Shown: positions 22,676-31,981, counted from the first letter of the stretch. The stretch: 64,000 nucleotides of DNA from Streptomyces albidoflavus (GCF_000719955.1 NZ_JOII01000015.1:62001-126000), one strand, 5' to 3'. Translations and numbers: made by a program. Notes: generated from the sequence alone by a model not told the origin.

Positions 22676-22920
22676 TGCTGACGGGGTGGGGTGCGGTGGG
22701 GAGTTCGGCTGTGCCGGTGCTGATGCCTGCCGGTGCAAGTTGCGGCTGAGGCGCTTGTACATGTCTGTACCTGCGGGCTGCTGGGGGAGTGCTTGCCCGG
22801 ACGGACTGGGGGCGGGCTTGCTCGTAGCCCTGTGAACTCGTCGCTGTGCCTGTGCCAGGGGGTACCCGGGCCGTGTTCTGAAAGTTGGCTCGGTGCCTCG
22901 TCCCGCATCGCGATGATCTC
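22676..22920. other. gene-free G-rich segment before the transposase remnant
   Basis: No credible gene. It starts with a strongly G-biased run continuing from the regulator's 3' end (about 22605-22715). It then contains short motifs, such as CTGCTGGGGGAG, that recur near 24272 beyond the transposase remnant. A possible IS left end, GGGCCGTGTTCTGAAAGT, is at 22868-22885. Confidence 0.5.
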
Positions 22921-23782
22921 GGTGTGGGGCGAGGGATCTTTCTGACGGGCAGTGGGCTGTGCTGGAGCCGTTGTTGCCGGTCACGGTGCTGGGGCGGCCG
23001 TCGTCGGGCCGGCGGAAGTTGATCGACGGGATCCGGTGGCGAGTGCGGACCGGTGCTCCGGGGCGGGATCTACCGTTGGAGTAGGGGCCGTGGCAGACGG
23101 TCTACGGACTCTTCCGCCGCTGGCAGCGTGACGGCATCTGGCCCGGACTGCTGGCTCGGCTGCAGGCTCGGGCGGATGTGGCCGGGCTGATCACGTGGGA
23201 GGTCAACGTCGACTCCACGCTCTGCGGGGCTCATCAGCACGCCGCGGGCGCCCGTCGCGACGGGCAGGCTCAGAAGGAACCGCCGGGCGGGTCCCGCGCC
23301 GAGCGGGACGACCACGGACTGGGCCGGTCCTGTGGAGGCTTCACCACCAAGATCCACTTGGCCGGCGAGCAAGGTCAGCGGCGGCTGTCTCTGCTGGTCA
23401 GCGTGGTGACAGCCCTCAGTTCGTCGCCGTTCTGGAAGGCATCCGGGTGCCCCGCACCGGGCCGGGCCGTGCCCGTGTCCGGCCGCTGCGGGTGCGGGGT
23501 GACACGGCGTACTCCTCCAGCGCCAACCGGGCCGATCTGCGAAAGCGCGACATCCGGTGCGCGATTCCGGAGCCTGCTGACCAGATCGCCCACCGCAAGC
23601 GGCGGGGGAAGGCCGGAGGGCGGCCTTCGGTCTCCGGCCGGGAGGACTACAAGGCTCTGCACGCGGTCGAGTGCGGGATCGACCGGCTCAAGCGCGACCG
23701 GGCGGTCGCGCCCCGGTTCGACAAACTCGCCGTCCGCTTCGAGGCCACGGTCCTGATCGCCGAGATCGGCGAATGGCTCTGA
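22921..23782 (+). pseudogene. broken IS5-family transposase
   Basis: Read across frames, this is an IS5-type transposase: RDLSDGQWAVLEPLLP, LIDGIRWRVRTGAPGRDLP, GPWQTVYGLFRRWQRDG, LITWEVNVDSTLCGAHQHAA, HGLGRSCGGFTTKIHLA, GQRGDSPQFVAVLEGIRVP, DQIAHRKRRGKAGGRPS, HAVECGIDRLKRDRAVA and EATVLIAEIGEWL. It is inactivated by an in-frame TAG at 23082-23084 and by a frameshift near 23395, where a VTA-like stretch is missing before GQRGDSP. A base also seems lost near the original start. It is clearly non-functional. Confidence 0.9.
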
Positions 23783-23854
23783 GCGGGCCCCTGGCTGTCG
23801 GCTCCACGTGCCATGCTGACCGCGACCCGGGTCGACAGCGAGGGGAAGACAACG

Positions 23855-24184
23855 GTGGCGGCTCAGTACTACGGCGCCGACAGCGAGAACGGCGACCGCA
23901 TCGACGACCCCTCCGAGGACGCGCTGTTCATGATGATCAGCGACCTCAACGACTCCGACAACACCTTCGTCGTCGTCCAGCCCGACGAGGACGATCCCGT
24001 CTGGTTCGCTTCCGTGGCCGTCCTGGACGAAGGCGGCTACGAGACCGTCCGCCGTGACACCACCCGCAACGAGCACGAGGTCACCACGGCGACCAGCGTC
24101 AACGACATCGCCCGCGACCTCACCATCTGGTTGGCCGCCCGTGACTTCCCCGGACGGCCAACCAGCCAGGTCAGCGAGTCCTGA
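23855..24184 (+). CDS. orphan immunity-protein-like gene (Imm1-like, tentative)
   Basis: A 109-aa acidic protein. GTG 23855 is preferred over ATG 23813 because AGGGGA sits 7-8 bases upstream. The layout resembles what I recall of Imm1-type immunity proteins: an N-terminal helix (DPSEDALFMMISDLNDSDNT), then beta strands (TFVVVQPDEDDPVWFASVAV, GGYETVRRD) and a final helix (SVNDIARDLTIWLAAR). No toxin gene is adjacent; the transposase remnant lies directly upstream. Function is not established: the fold match is from memory and weak. Third-position G/C is somewhat lower than in its neighbours, which fits transfer. Confidence 0.55.
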   Translation: MAAQYYGADSENGDRIDDPSEDALFMMISDLNDSDNTFVVVQPDEDDPVWFASVAVLDEGGYETVRRDTTRNEHEVTTATSVNDIARDLTIWLAARDFPGRPTSQVSES

Positions 24185-24776
24185 AACAAGCCCTAGGGGG
24201 CTTGCCCGTTGTGTAGCTGCACGGGCTCGTGGCAGCGGTGGGACATGCCTGCCCGTGTCCTACCCGCGCGCCTGCTGGGGGAGCGGGTGCTTGTAGCTGT
24301 ACCGGGGATGCGCCTGCCGGGCCCGTGCCCGTACCGGTCGGGCGGGTGCCTGCCCCGTGTCCGTACTGGCGAGGCTGGGCCTTGCCCTTACCTGGGGGGC
24401 CTCCCCCCCGCCCCTCCCCACCCCCAAGCCCCACTCCAGGGCAGCCCTCGGCCCCAGCCCGACGCAGCCCAGGCCCGGGTCAGCCCAGAGCCCTCTTCGG
24501 CCACCCAGGCTCTTCCGCCCAGCCCTTGTTCCGGCCTGGTCCAGCCCGGGCCCTGGTCGGCGCGAGTTCGACCCGGCCCGGCCTAGCTTCGGCCCCGGCC
24601 CGGCCCAGCGCCAGCCCGGCCCGGCTCCAGCCCTGACCGGCCCCGGCCCGCGGTCCAGCCCCGCCCCCGACCGACCCAGCCCTAGCCGACCCAGCCCAGC
24701 CCCGACCCAACGCAGCCCCCACCCCACCTCTCAGTCCCTCAGCCCATCCGCCCCCGCCCCTCCTGCCCTCCGCCCC
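24185..24776. other. gene-free C-rich low-complexity tract
   Basis: 592 bases without a credible gene. From about 24400 to 24776 the plus strand is extremely C-rich and G-poor, with degenerate runs of CCCGGCCCAGC, GCCCGGCCC and CCCAGCCC. On the minus strand this reads like GGGCCGGGCTGG, similar in style to the 15-bp array at 11665-11754. A possible IS right end, AGTCCTGAAACAAGCCC, is at 24177-24193. Confidence 0.6.
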
Positions 24777-24950
24777 TCACTCCCCCCGCCGCCCAGGCAC
24801 CCGAATCACCACGTGCCCCGAAGCAAGGTCGATCGGTCCCTTGCCCGGGTCGGCCGCGTCGGCGTCGACGCGGGTCAGTTCAAGGCGCTTCTTCTCCTCC
24901 TCGGTGTGGCGCCTTCCGGGAGCGAAGAGCTGCTCGATGAGGTTGAACAC
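24777..24950 (-). CDS. DUF6191-type small protein
   Basis: A 57-aa protein starting MFNLIEQLFAPGRRHTEEEK and ending with GPIDLASGHVVIRVPGRRGE. This is the pattern I recall for DUF6191, a small family widespread in Streptomyces with no known role. The GTG start at 24950 has GGAGG eight bases upstream. It follows the GSDH-type gene by 45 bases on the same strand, so co-transcription is likely. The C-rich tract begins right after its stop. Confidence 0.85.
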   Translation of the reverse strand: MFNLIEQLFAPGRRHTEEEKKRLELTRVDADAADPGKGPIDLASGHVVIRVPGRRGE

Positions 24951-24995
24951 CTGACCACCTCCATGGCGCGGGCCGCCGGTGCGGCTGGTCCACGG

Positions 24996-26222
24996 TCAGC
25001 GCACCCGCACCTCCAGAATCCGGTCGTCGTCCTTCTCGGGGGAACCCCTGCCGTCTGTCTCGTTGGTCACCACCCACAGCTTGTCGCCGCCCGCGGAGAC
25101 GACGGTGCGCAGGCGGCCGTACTCGCCCTCCAGGAACGCCTGGGGCTTGGCCGAGGGCTTGTCGCCGGAGAGCGGGATGCGCCAGAGCCGTTCGCCGCGC
25201 AGGCCGGCCATCCACACCGAGCCCTCGGCGACGGCGATGCCGCTCGGGGAGGCGTCGGCGGTGCGCCACTGCTCCACGGGGTTGCGGAAGTCGCCGTCCC
25301 CGTCGCCCTCGCCCTCCACGTCCGGCCAGCCGTAGTTGCCGTCCTTCTCGATGTGGTTCAGCTCGTCCCAGGTGTCCTGGCCGAACTCCGACGCCCACAG
25401 CCGGCGGTCCTCGTCCCAGGCCAGGCCCTGGACGTTGCGGTGGCCGTAGGACCAGACGACCGAGTCCTGGTCCGGGTTTCCCTTGGCCGGTTCGCCTTCC
25501 GGGGTCATCCGAAGGATCTTGCCGCCCAGGGACTCCTTGTCCTGCGCCAGGCCCTTGTCGCCCGTCTCGCCGGTGCCCACGTAGAGCATCTTGTCGGGGC
25601 CGAAGGCGATCCGGCCGCCGTTGTGGGTGAAGCCCTTGGGGATGCCCTTGAAGATCGTGCTCGGTGCGGAGAGCCGTTCACCGGCGGGCTTCTTCGCGTC
25701 GTACCGCATGCTGGCGATGCGGTTGTCCGAGGCGGTGGTGAAGTAGGCGTACACCAGCTGGTCCGTGGCGAAGTCGGGGGAGAGGGCCAGGCCGAGGAGG
25801 CCGCCCTCGCCCTCGGCGTCGACCCCGGGCACCTGGCCGGCCTCGCTTGTCTTGCCGGAGTCGCCGTCGACCTGGACGATCTCGCCCTCGTCGCGGGAGG
25901 CCACCAGGAGGTTCCCGTCGGGCAGCGGGGCCAGGCCCCAGGGCGACTTCAGGCCGGTCGCGAGGGTGCGGACCACCTCCACCGAGCCCTTGTCGGGCGG
26001 CGCGTCGGAGGCCGCCGACGGCGATCCGGAACCGGACGGGCTCGCCGAACCTGGTGAGGACGGCCCGCTCTCCGGCTCGGCGGGGCCCGAGGAGCAGCCC
26101 GCCCCCAGGAGCGCCATCGCCACCGCCGCCGTGACCGCTCCCAGCGGGCGGCGGCGCCCGGACGGCCTCGCCGGCGCCGGGCGGGGCGGGGGTGTGCGGA
26201 GGTCGGGCGGAGTGGTCGGCAT
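24996..26222 (-). CDS. lipoprotein with glucose/sorbosone dehydrogenase (PQQ-type beta-propeller) domain
   Basis: A 408-aa exported protein. A basic start and a hydrophobic stretch end in the lipobox LLGAGC near residue 38, so it should be a membrane-anchored lipoprotein. A Ser/Pro-rich linker follows, then the propeller of the GSDH family: SPWGLAPLPDGNLLVASRD, GLLGLALSPDF, FTHNGGRIAFGPD, WSYGHRNVQGLAWDE and NYGWPDVEGEG. Family members oxidise sugars outside the cell with PQQ or are of unknown activity. ATG 26222 has an AAGGGA site; an in-frame start at 26348 would hide the lipobox. No PQQ synthesis genes are in view. Confidence 0.9.
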   Translation of the reverse strand: MPTTPPDLRTPPPRPAPARPSGRRRPLGAVTAAVAMALLGAGCSSGPAEPESGPSSPGSASPSGSGSPSAASDAPPDKGSVEVVRTLATGLKSPWGLAPLPDGNLLVASRDEGEIVQVDGDSGKTSEAGQVPGVDAEGEGGLLGLALSPDFATDQLVYAYFTTASDNRIASMRYDAKKPAGERLSAPSTIFKGIPKGFTHNGGRIAFGPDKMLYVGTGETGDKGLAQDKESLGGKILRMTPEGEPAKGNPDQDSVVWSYGHRNVQGLAWDEDRRLWASEFGQDTWDELNHIEKDGNYGWPDVEGEGDGDGDFRNPVEQWRTADASPSGIAVAEGSVWMAGLRGERLWRIPLSGDKPSAKPQAFLEGEYGRLRTVVSAGGDKLWVVTNETDGRGSPEKDDDRILEVRVR

Positions 26223-26396
26223 CTTCGGTCCCTTCACGACGGTGTTGGTTGGTTTCCTAACCCGCCGCTCCCGCCGGAATGCGCGAATGGCTCCGATCAG
26301 CCGTGAACTGCGACGTTCTGTCACCGGTTTCTCAGCCTTCCGGGGCATCCGCGGACGTCAACCTCGTGCACCGCTGCGTCCGCCCTCGGCCGGGGC

Positions 26397-27404
26397 TCAG
26401 TCCCACGACCCCTGGGCCGGCGGCAGCCCGTCGATCTCCGCGAGGTCCGGGCCGGTCAGCCGCAGCCCGGCGGCCGCCGCGTTCTCCGCGACCCACCGGG
26501 CCTGCTTCGCCCCGGGCACCGGCACCACCAGCGGGGACCGCCCCAGCACCCACGCCAGCGCCACCTGTGCCGGGGTCGCGCCGTGCCGCTCCCCGACCCG
26601 GCGCAGCCCCGCCACCAGCGGCTGGTTGGCGGCCATCATCTCGGCGGTGAACCGGGGATGGCGGGCCCGCAGGTCCTGGGGCTCGAACCCCTCCCCGGGC
26701 CGGAGCGTGCCGCTGAGGAAACCGTTCCCCAGCGGCATCGCCGCCATCAGCCCCACACCGCGTGCGGTGCACCACGGCAGCAGCGTGGCCAGCGCCTCCG
26801 GCGACCAGACCGACAGCTCTGCCTGGACGGCGCTGACCGGGAACACCTGCTGGACCCGCTCCAGCTGGCGAATCGTTCCCGCGTACAGCGCCTCCCCGTC
26901 CAGCGGGCCGCCGCCGCGGCGACCGCCCCGCGCACCGACCGCGCACAGTCCCAGCGCGCGCACCTTGCCCGCCGCGACCAGCTCCGCCATCGCGCCCCAG
27001 GTCTCCTCCACCGGCACCTCAGGGTCGGCGCGGTGCAGCTGGTAGAGGTCGATCACGTCCGTCTGCAGCCGCCGCAGCGAGGCGTCGCAGGCCCGTTTCA
27101 CGTACCCGGGGCGGCCGTTGGCCACGATGTGCTGGTCACCGACGAGCAGGCCGCACTTGGTCGACACGAACGCCTCCCGGCGCCGGTCCCGCAACACCCT
27201 GCCGAGCAGCAGTTCGTTGGTGAAAGGGCCGTACATGTCGGCCGTGTCCAGCAGCGAGACCCCCGCGTCCAGGGCCGTGTTGAGCGCCCGCAGGGACTCC
27301 TCGCCCCGCTGCCGCGAGGCGGCGTACGCCCAGCTCATCGGCATGCATCCGAGCCCCACCGCCCCGACTTCGAGCGCCGTCGCGCCGATCGTCCTGCGCT
27401 CCAC
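26397..27404 (-). CDS. aldo/keto reductase
   Basis: A 335-aa NADPH-dependent oxidoreductase of the AKR superfamily. Catalytic residues are visible: Asp and Tyr in DTADMYGPF, Lys in VSTKCG and His in YQLHR. The cofactor-binding end is VVPVPGAKQARWVAENAAA. GTG 27404 (VERRTIGATALEVG) follows a GGGAGGG site; a TTG 39 bases earlier is less likely. It is divergent from the hydroxyacid dehydrogenase across 82 bases. The product is unknown; the sequence is of the general YakC/IolS-like type. Confidence 0.92.
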   Translation of the reverse strand: MERRTIGATALEVGAVGLGCMPMSWAYAASRQRGEESLRALNTALDAGVSLLDTADMYGPFTNELLLGRVLRDRRREAFVSTKCGLLVGDQHIVANGRPGYVKRACDASLRRLQTDVIDLYQLHRADPEVPVEETWGAMAELVAAGKVRALGLCAVGARGGRRGGGPLDGEALYAGTIRQLERVQQVFPVSAVQAELSVWSPEALATLLPWCTARGVGLMAAMPLGNGFLSGTLRPGEGFEPQDLRARHPRFTAEMMAANQPLVAGLRRVGERHGATPAQVALAWVLGRSPLVVPVPGAKQARWVAENAAAAGLRLTGPDLAEIDGLPPAQGSWD

Positions 27405-27486
27405 CTGGCCTGACCCTCCCGCTGCGCCTCCGAGCGACCCCAACGTAACCTCTGGCCCTCAGGGCGGTTCGCATAGCCTCCTGACC

Positions 27487-28437
27487 ATGACTACCGATGT
27501 GTGGCTCCCGTTCGCACCCGAGGAGATCCCGGGCCTGCCGTCCGCCGCCGATCACGGCCTGACCTACCGTTTCTGGGACGGCGGCGACACCTTCCCCGCC
27601 GATCCCGCCGACTGCGCCTTCTACGTCGTCCCCTATCTGAAGGGCGCGGAGATCGCCGTGCGCCCCCTGGCCGGGATGGCCCGGGCCGAGGTCGTGCAGA
27701 CGCTCTCGGCCGGCGTCGACCACGTCCAGGCCGGGATGGGGCCGCTCCACCCCGGCGTGCGCCTGTGCAACGCGCGCTCCGTCCACGAGGCGAGCACCGC
27801 CGAGCTGACCCTCGCCCTGATACTCGCCTCGCTGCGCGGCATCCCCCGCTTCGTCGAGGGCCAGCGCCAGGAGGAGTGGCGTTCCGGCTTCTACCCCGCG
27901 CTGGCCGACAAGACCGTGCTGATCGTCGGCTACGGCTCGATCGGCTCGGCCATCGAGGACCGGCTCGCGCCCTTCGAGTGCGCGCGGGTGCTGCGCGTCG
28001 CGCGCTCCGCCCGTGACACGGAGCGCGGCCCGGTGCATCCGCTCGCCGAACTGCCCTCCCTGCTCCCCGAGGCGGACGTGGTGGTGCTCTCCACGCCGCT
28101 GACCGAGGCCACCCGGGGGCTGGCCGACGCCGAGTTCCTCGCCCGGATGCGGGACGGCGCCCTCCTCGTCAACGTGGCGCGCGGCCCCGTCGTGGACACC
28201 AAGGCGCTCCTCGCCGAGGTGGAGAGCGGCCGGCTGACCGCCGCCCTGGACGTGACCGACCCCGAACCGCTGCCCGCGGGCCACCCGCTGTGGCACGCTC
28301 CGGGTGTGCTCATCAGCCCCCACGTGGGCGGCTCGACGTCCGCGTTCCTGCCGCGCGCCAAGCGGCTGCTGGCCCGTCAGCTGACCCACTGGACGGCGGG
28401 CGAGCCGCTCGACAACGTGGTGTACACGACGGCCTGA
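27487..28437 (+). CDS. D-isomer-specific 2-hydroxyacid dehydrogenase
   Basis: A 316-aa NAD(P)-dependent reductase of 2-keto acids. The Rossmann motif is VLIVGYGSIGSAIEDR. The catalytic Arg is in NVARGPVVDT, the Glu in DPEPLPAGH and the His in ISPHVGG. The length and overall plan match the GhrA/SerA-like branch, without an ACT domain. Substrate is unknown. ATG 27487 is divergent from the aldo/keto reductase. A hairpin at 28517-28558 ends the gene. Confidence 0.92.
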   Translation: MTTDVWLPFAPEEIPGLPSAADHGLTYRFWDGGDTFPADPADCAFYVVPYLKGAEIAVRPLAGMARAEVVQTLSAGVDHVQAGMGPLHPGVRLCNARSVHEASTAELTLALILASLRGIPRFVEGQRQEEWRSGFYPALADKTVLIVGYGSIGSAIEDRLAPFECARVLRVARSARDTERGPVHPLAELPSLLPEADVVVLSTPLTEATRGLADAEFLARMRDGALLVNVARGPVVDTKALLAEVESGRLTAALDVTDPEPLPAGHPLWHAPGVLISPHVGGSTSAFLPRAKRLLARQLTHWTAGEPLDNVVYTTA

Positions 28438-28516
28438 ACGCCCGGCGCGGAACCCGGCGTTCCGCGCACCGCTCCGCCGCGTGGCAGGGTTGCCACCGGC
28501 ACGTGCGGGCGGGGCG

Positions 28517-28558
28517 GAGCCCCTTGCCCGGAGGGTGCGCCCTGCCGGGCAAGGGCTC
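28517..28558 (+). terminator. terminator after the hydroxyacid dehydrogenase
   Basis: GAGCCCCTTGCCCGG (from 28517) pairs with CCGGGCAAGGGCTC (to 28558) with one bulged C; an inner AGGG/CCCT pair extends the stem around TGCG. It lies about 80 bases after the stop codon. Confidence 0.75.
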
Positions 28559-28624
28559 CCGAGAGCCCCGAACGGACACGCTCCGCAGCGAATCGGGCGC
28601 TACGGGTGGTCAACAGCCACGTTC

Positions 28625-28645
28625 GGTCACTGTATGTAGGTGACC
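28625..28645. promoter_or_regulatory. inverted repeat upstream of the second GGDEF-EAL gene
   Basis: GGTCAC (28625-28630) and GTGACC (28640-28645) are 6-base arms around a 9-base A/T-richer centre. A TATCGT that could be a -10 is at 28672-28677. The half-sites resemble TNAC/GTNA of BldD boxes, but the spacing is 9 rather than 5, so the regulator is uncertain. The remaining bases from 28559 to 28748 hold only short GGCGCCAGG direct repeats and no gene. Confidence 0.4.
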
Positions 28646-28748
28646 CCTGTCCCTGAGTGACCATCCTGGTGTATCGTCGCCGCAGGGGTGGCGCCAGGAC
28701 GACAGGCGCCAGGGGAGAGAAAGCCAAGAACCGCGAGGGGGGCGACGG

Positions 28749-28904
28749 ATGCTGTACGGCCCGGACACCCATGACGGCCCAGACACCCACGATCCGACGC
28801 GACACCGGACCGCCCGGTCCCACGGGCGCCGCCGAGGCGGCCGGCCCCGCCCGCCGGAGCTCCCGACCGCCGGCCGCCCGCTCCGCCGGGGAGCCCCCCG
28901 GTGA
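28749..28904 (+). CDS. possible 51-aa upstream ORF coupled to the GGDEF-EAL gene
   Basis: ATG 28749 follows an AGGGGGG ribosome site and reads MLYGPDTHDGPDTHDPTRHR, then an Arg/Pro-rich tail, ending in a TGA that overlaps the next GTG (28901) as GTGA. The composition is low-complexity, so it may be a coupling ORF rather than a functional protein. Its only support is the ribosome site and the overlap. Confidence 0.35.
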   Translation: MLYGPDTHDGPDTHDPTRHRTARSHGRRRGGRPRPPELPTAGRPLRRGAPR

Positions 28905-31900
28905 GCGGCCCCGGCGTCATGCCCGCCGCGCCGCCCGCACCGCCGGCGGCCACCGGCCCGGAGTCCGCCCGCGGCCCGGCCGGCTCAGGAGTCCTCGGCC
29001 AGCTCCTCCTCGCCCTCGTCTGCGGCGGGTACGCCGTCGGCGCCGTCCTCGGCTGGGGCTCCCCCCGGCTCTCCATGGCGATGGGTGACTTCGGCCTGAG
29101 CGTCGCCGCAGGGGTCGCCGCCGTCTCCTGCTTCCTCTACGCCCGCACCCGCGACAGCCGCTTCCGGCCCGCCTGGATCCTCTTCGGGATCTCCTCCGCC
29201 ATGGCCTCCCTGGGGAACGCCGCCTGGGGCTGGTACGAGGTGATCCTCGACACCGAGGTCCCGAACCCGAGCATCGCCGACCTCTTCTTCCTCTGCTTCG
29301 CGCCGCCCGCCGTCGTCGGCCTGCTCGTCCTCGCCAAGCGCCCCGTCACCCGCGCCGGGTGGGTCTGCCTGGCCCTGGACTCCTGGCTCATCGGCGGCTC
29401 CCTGCTGACCCTCGCCTGGTCGCTGGCGCTGGCCCACACCGCCGACATCGAGGGCGGCAGCGTCTCGTACGCCGCGCTCAACCTCGCCTATCCGCTGCTC
29501 GACATCGCGCTCGTCAGCATGATCCTGGCGCTCCACTTCCGGCGCTCCTCGGCGGGGCGCTCCGCGCTCAACACCGCCATCGGCGCCCTCGCCCTGACGG
29601 TGCTGTGCGACGCCCTGTTCACCTCGCCGCTGCTGCACAACAGCTACCGCTCCGGCCAGATCCTGGACGCCGGATGGTTCGCCGGCTCGCTGCTGCTCGC
29701 CTACGCCCCCTGGGTCGGCCGGCACCGCGAGAGCGAGCGCGGCGCCGTGGAGGAGCCGCCGGCCCAGGACGCCCGGCCCGGCGCCGTCCTCCCCGCCGGC
29801 CACCCGGCGATCGCCGCGCACGACCGCACCAGCCCGATCTCCGGCTCGCTCGCCGCCCTGACGCCCTACCTCGCGGCCGCCGTCTGCACCCTCGGCATCC
29901 TCTACAACGTGGTCAACGGCCGCAGCGTCGACCGCGTCGTCCTGGTCACCGCCTGCACCGTCGTCCTCGCCCTCGTCGTACGGCAGGGCATCATGCTCAT
30001 CGACAACATCACCCTCACCCGCGAACTCGCCCACCAGGAGAACCACTTCCGCTCCCTGGTGCAGGGCTCCAGCGACGTCATCATGATCGCCGACCCCAGC
30101 GGCACCCTGCGCTACGTCAGCCCCGCCGCCTCCGGGGTCTACGGCCGCGACGCCTCCGAGCTGGAGGACACCGAGCTCTCCGCCCACATCCACCCCGGCG
30201 ACCTCGGCCGCGTGGTCCACGAGGTACGCCGCTTCCTCGCCGCCGACCCGGCCCTGGAGCCCACCACCCGCATCGAGTGCCGCTTCCAGTCCGGCCGGGG
30301 CACCTGGCTCAACGTCGAGTCCACCGTCAACCGCCACCAGGGCGGCCTCATCTTCAACAGCCGCGACGTCACCGAACGCGTCCGCCTCCAGGCGCAGTTA
30401 CAGCACAGCGCCGAGCACGACCCGCTCACCGACCTGCCCAACCGCGCCCTGTTCACCCGCCGCGTCAGCCAGGCCCTGTCCGGCCGCCGCAGCAGCGACC
30501 GCGGCGCCGCCGTCCTCTTCATCGACCTGGACGGCTTCAAGGCGGTCAACGACACCATCGGCCACCAGGCCGGTGACGAACTCCTCGTCCACGCCGCCCG
30601 CCGCCTCGACGAGGCCGTCCGCGCCGGGGACACCGCCGCCCGCCTCGGCGGCGACGAGTTCGCCGCCCTCATCCTCGGCGACACCGGCGAGGACCGCGCC
30701 GCCCGCGAAGGCCACATCCAGGAACTCGCCGACCGCCTCCGCAAACGCCTCTCCGAGCCCTACGCCATCGACGGCAACGATGTCCGCGTCGCCGCCAGCA
30801 TCGGCGTCGCCTTCGCCGAACCGGGCCAGAACGCCGGAGAACTCCTGCGCAACGCCGACCTCGCCATGTACCGCGCCAAGGCCGCCGGCAAGGACCGGGT
30901 CGTGCTCTACGCCCCGCAGATGCAGGCCGACGTCGTCCGCAAGGCCGAGCTGGCCTCCCGGCTCCGCTCCGCGCTCAACGCCGGCGAGTTCGCCCTGCTC
31001 CACCAGCCCGTCGTCGACCTCACCACCGGCAAGGTCGCCGCCGTCGCCGCGCAGGCCCGCTGGCGCTCCGGCCAGGGCATACTCTTCACCCCGGCCGAGT
31101 TCCTCCGCGTCGCGGACAACGGCGACCGGGCCGCCGAGCTGGGCCGCTGGACCCTGGAGCAGGCCATCGCCCAGGCCGCCGAACGCCACCGCTCCGGCCA
31201 CGCAGCACCCGTCGTCGTCCGCCTCGGCGCCCGCCGCCTGCTCGACCGCGCGGCACCCCCGTACGCCGTCGAGGCGCTCCTGACCCGTTACGGGCTACCC
31301 TCCGGCGGCCTCGTCCTGGAGCTGGCCGACAGTGACAGCTCGGTCCCGCAGGACGCCCTGGAGCAGCGCCTCACCGTGCTGCGGCGGCTCGGCGTCCGGA
31401 TCGCCCTCGACGGGTTCGGCGGCGGCCACGCGGCCGCCGACGCCCTGCGGCGGCTCCCGGTGGACATACTCAAACTCGACCGGAGCCTGGTCGAGGGGGT
31501 CGTCGAGTCGGCCCGCCAGCACAAGATCACCGCGGGCGTCCTGCGGATCGCCGCCGACCTCGGCCTCCAGACCGTCGCCGAGGGTGTCGACCGGCCCGAG
31601 CAGGTGGTGGCGCTGCGGACGATGGGGTGCACCCACGCCCAGGGCATGGCCTTCGCCGGCCACCTCGACGAGTACCGCCTGCGCCGCACGCTCACCCACG
31701 GCAACTACGCCCTGCCCGCGGGGCCGGTGGTCCCCGCCCCGCAGGGGCCGCCGCACGCTGCCTTCGTCCCCGCCGCCACGGGCGGCTCCGGGGGTCCCGG
31801 GAGCGAGCCGCCCGGAGCCGGCGGCGGTGCGAGCCTGGTCACACGGCGCGGCGCCCCTGCCGTGGTCGCCCAGGCAGCGGCTGCGGGGATGCCGCGCGGC

Positions 31901-31948
31901 CCCCGCCCCGTCGGCCCACATCATGAGACTCCTGTCCCACCTACTTGA
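28901..31948 (+). CDS. membrane PAS-GGDEF-EAL protein with a degenerate EAL domain
   Basis: A 1015-aa c-di-GMP protein. Eight or nine membrane segments fill about residues 20-360. A PAS domain follows ([20 protein letters not shown]). GGDEF is intact ([12 protein letters not shown]) with an RAGD inhibitory site five residues before it. The EAL domain is eroded: EAL is AQA (AAQARWRS), ITE is replaced by [13 protein letters not shown] is [10 protein letters not shown], and the VNVS asparagine is gone. KLDRSLV and VAEGVD remain. It should make c-di-GMP, with EAL as sensor or relic (inference). It sits where SCO5511, a cdg-series gene, lies (recalled). The C-terminal 80 residues are Pro/Ala-rich. 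Confidence 0.92.
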   Translation: MSGPGVMPAAPPAPPAATGPESARGPAGSGVLGQLLLALVCGGYAVGAVLGWGSPRLSMAMGDFGLSVAAGVAAVSCFLYARTRDSRFRPAWILFGISSAMASLGNAAWGWYEVILDTEVPNPSIADLFFLCFAPPAVVGLLVLAKRPVTRAGWVCLALDSWLIGGSLLTLAWSLALAHTADIEGGSVSYAALNLAYPLLDIALVSMILALHFRRSSAGRSALNTAIGALALTVLCDALFTSPLLHNSYRSGQILDAGWFAGSLLLAYAPWVGRHRESERGAVEEPPAQDARPGAVLPAGHPAIAAHDRTSPISGSLAALTPYLAAAVCTLGILYNVVNGRSVDRVVLVTACTVVLALVVRQGIMLIDNITLTRELAHQENHFRSLVQGSSDVIMIADPSGTLRYVSPAASGVYGRDASELEDTELSAHIHPGDLGRVVHEVRRFLAADPALEPTTRIECRFQSGRGTWLNVESTVNRHQGGLIFNSRDVTERVRLQAQLQHSAEHDPLTDLPNRALFTRRVSQALSGRRSSDRGAAVLFIDLDGFKAVNDTIGHQAGDELLVHAARRLDEAVRAGDTAARLGGDEFAALILGDTGEDRAAREGHIQELADRLRKRLSEPYAIDGNDVRVAASIGVAFAEPGQNAGELLRNADLAMYRAKAAGKDRVVLYAPQMQADVVRKAELASRLRSALNAGEFALLHQPVVDLTTGKVAAVAAQARWRSGQGILFTPAEFLRVADNGDRAAELGRWTLEQAIAQAAERHRSGHAAPVVVRLGARRLLDRAAPPYAVEALLTRYGLPSGGLVLELADSDSSVPQDALEQRLTVLRRLGVRIALDGFGGGHAAADALRRLPVDILKLDRSLVEGVVESARQHKITAGVLRIAADLGLQTVAEGVDRPEQVVALRTMGCTHAQGMAFAGHLDEYRLRRTLTHGNYALPAGPVVPAPQGPPHAAFVPAATGGSGGPGSEPPGAGGGASLVTRRGAPAVVAQAAAAGMPRGPRPVGPHHETPVPPT

Positions 31949-31974
31949 CAGTCACCACACGGCGGGGAGAGGGT
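31945..31974 (+). promoter_or_regulatory. promoter of the ilvBNC leader
   Basis: TTGACA (31945-31950) overlaps the stop codon of the preceding gene. GAGGGT (31969-31974), 18 bases on, fits the loose xAxxxT form of Streptomyces -10 boxes. The leader ATG is 7 bases further, which suggests a leaderless leader peptide, although GAGAGGG could also act as a ribosome site. Confidence 0.55.
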
Positions 31975-31981
31975 CAGTGCC

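Noticed and set aside
26230..26260. Operator-like GGTTAGGAAACC upstream of the GSDH lipoprotein gene
   Set aside because: Only 4-base arms match; too short to support.
28680..28760. Possible c-di-GMP (GEMM) riboswitch before the second GGDEF-EAL gene, suggested by AGAAAGCC and its context
   Set aside because: The conserved GEMM words (GCAAACC and GGACGCAAAGCC with the paired loops) are not present.
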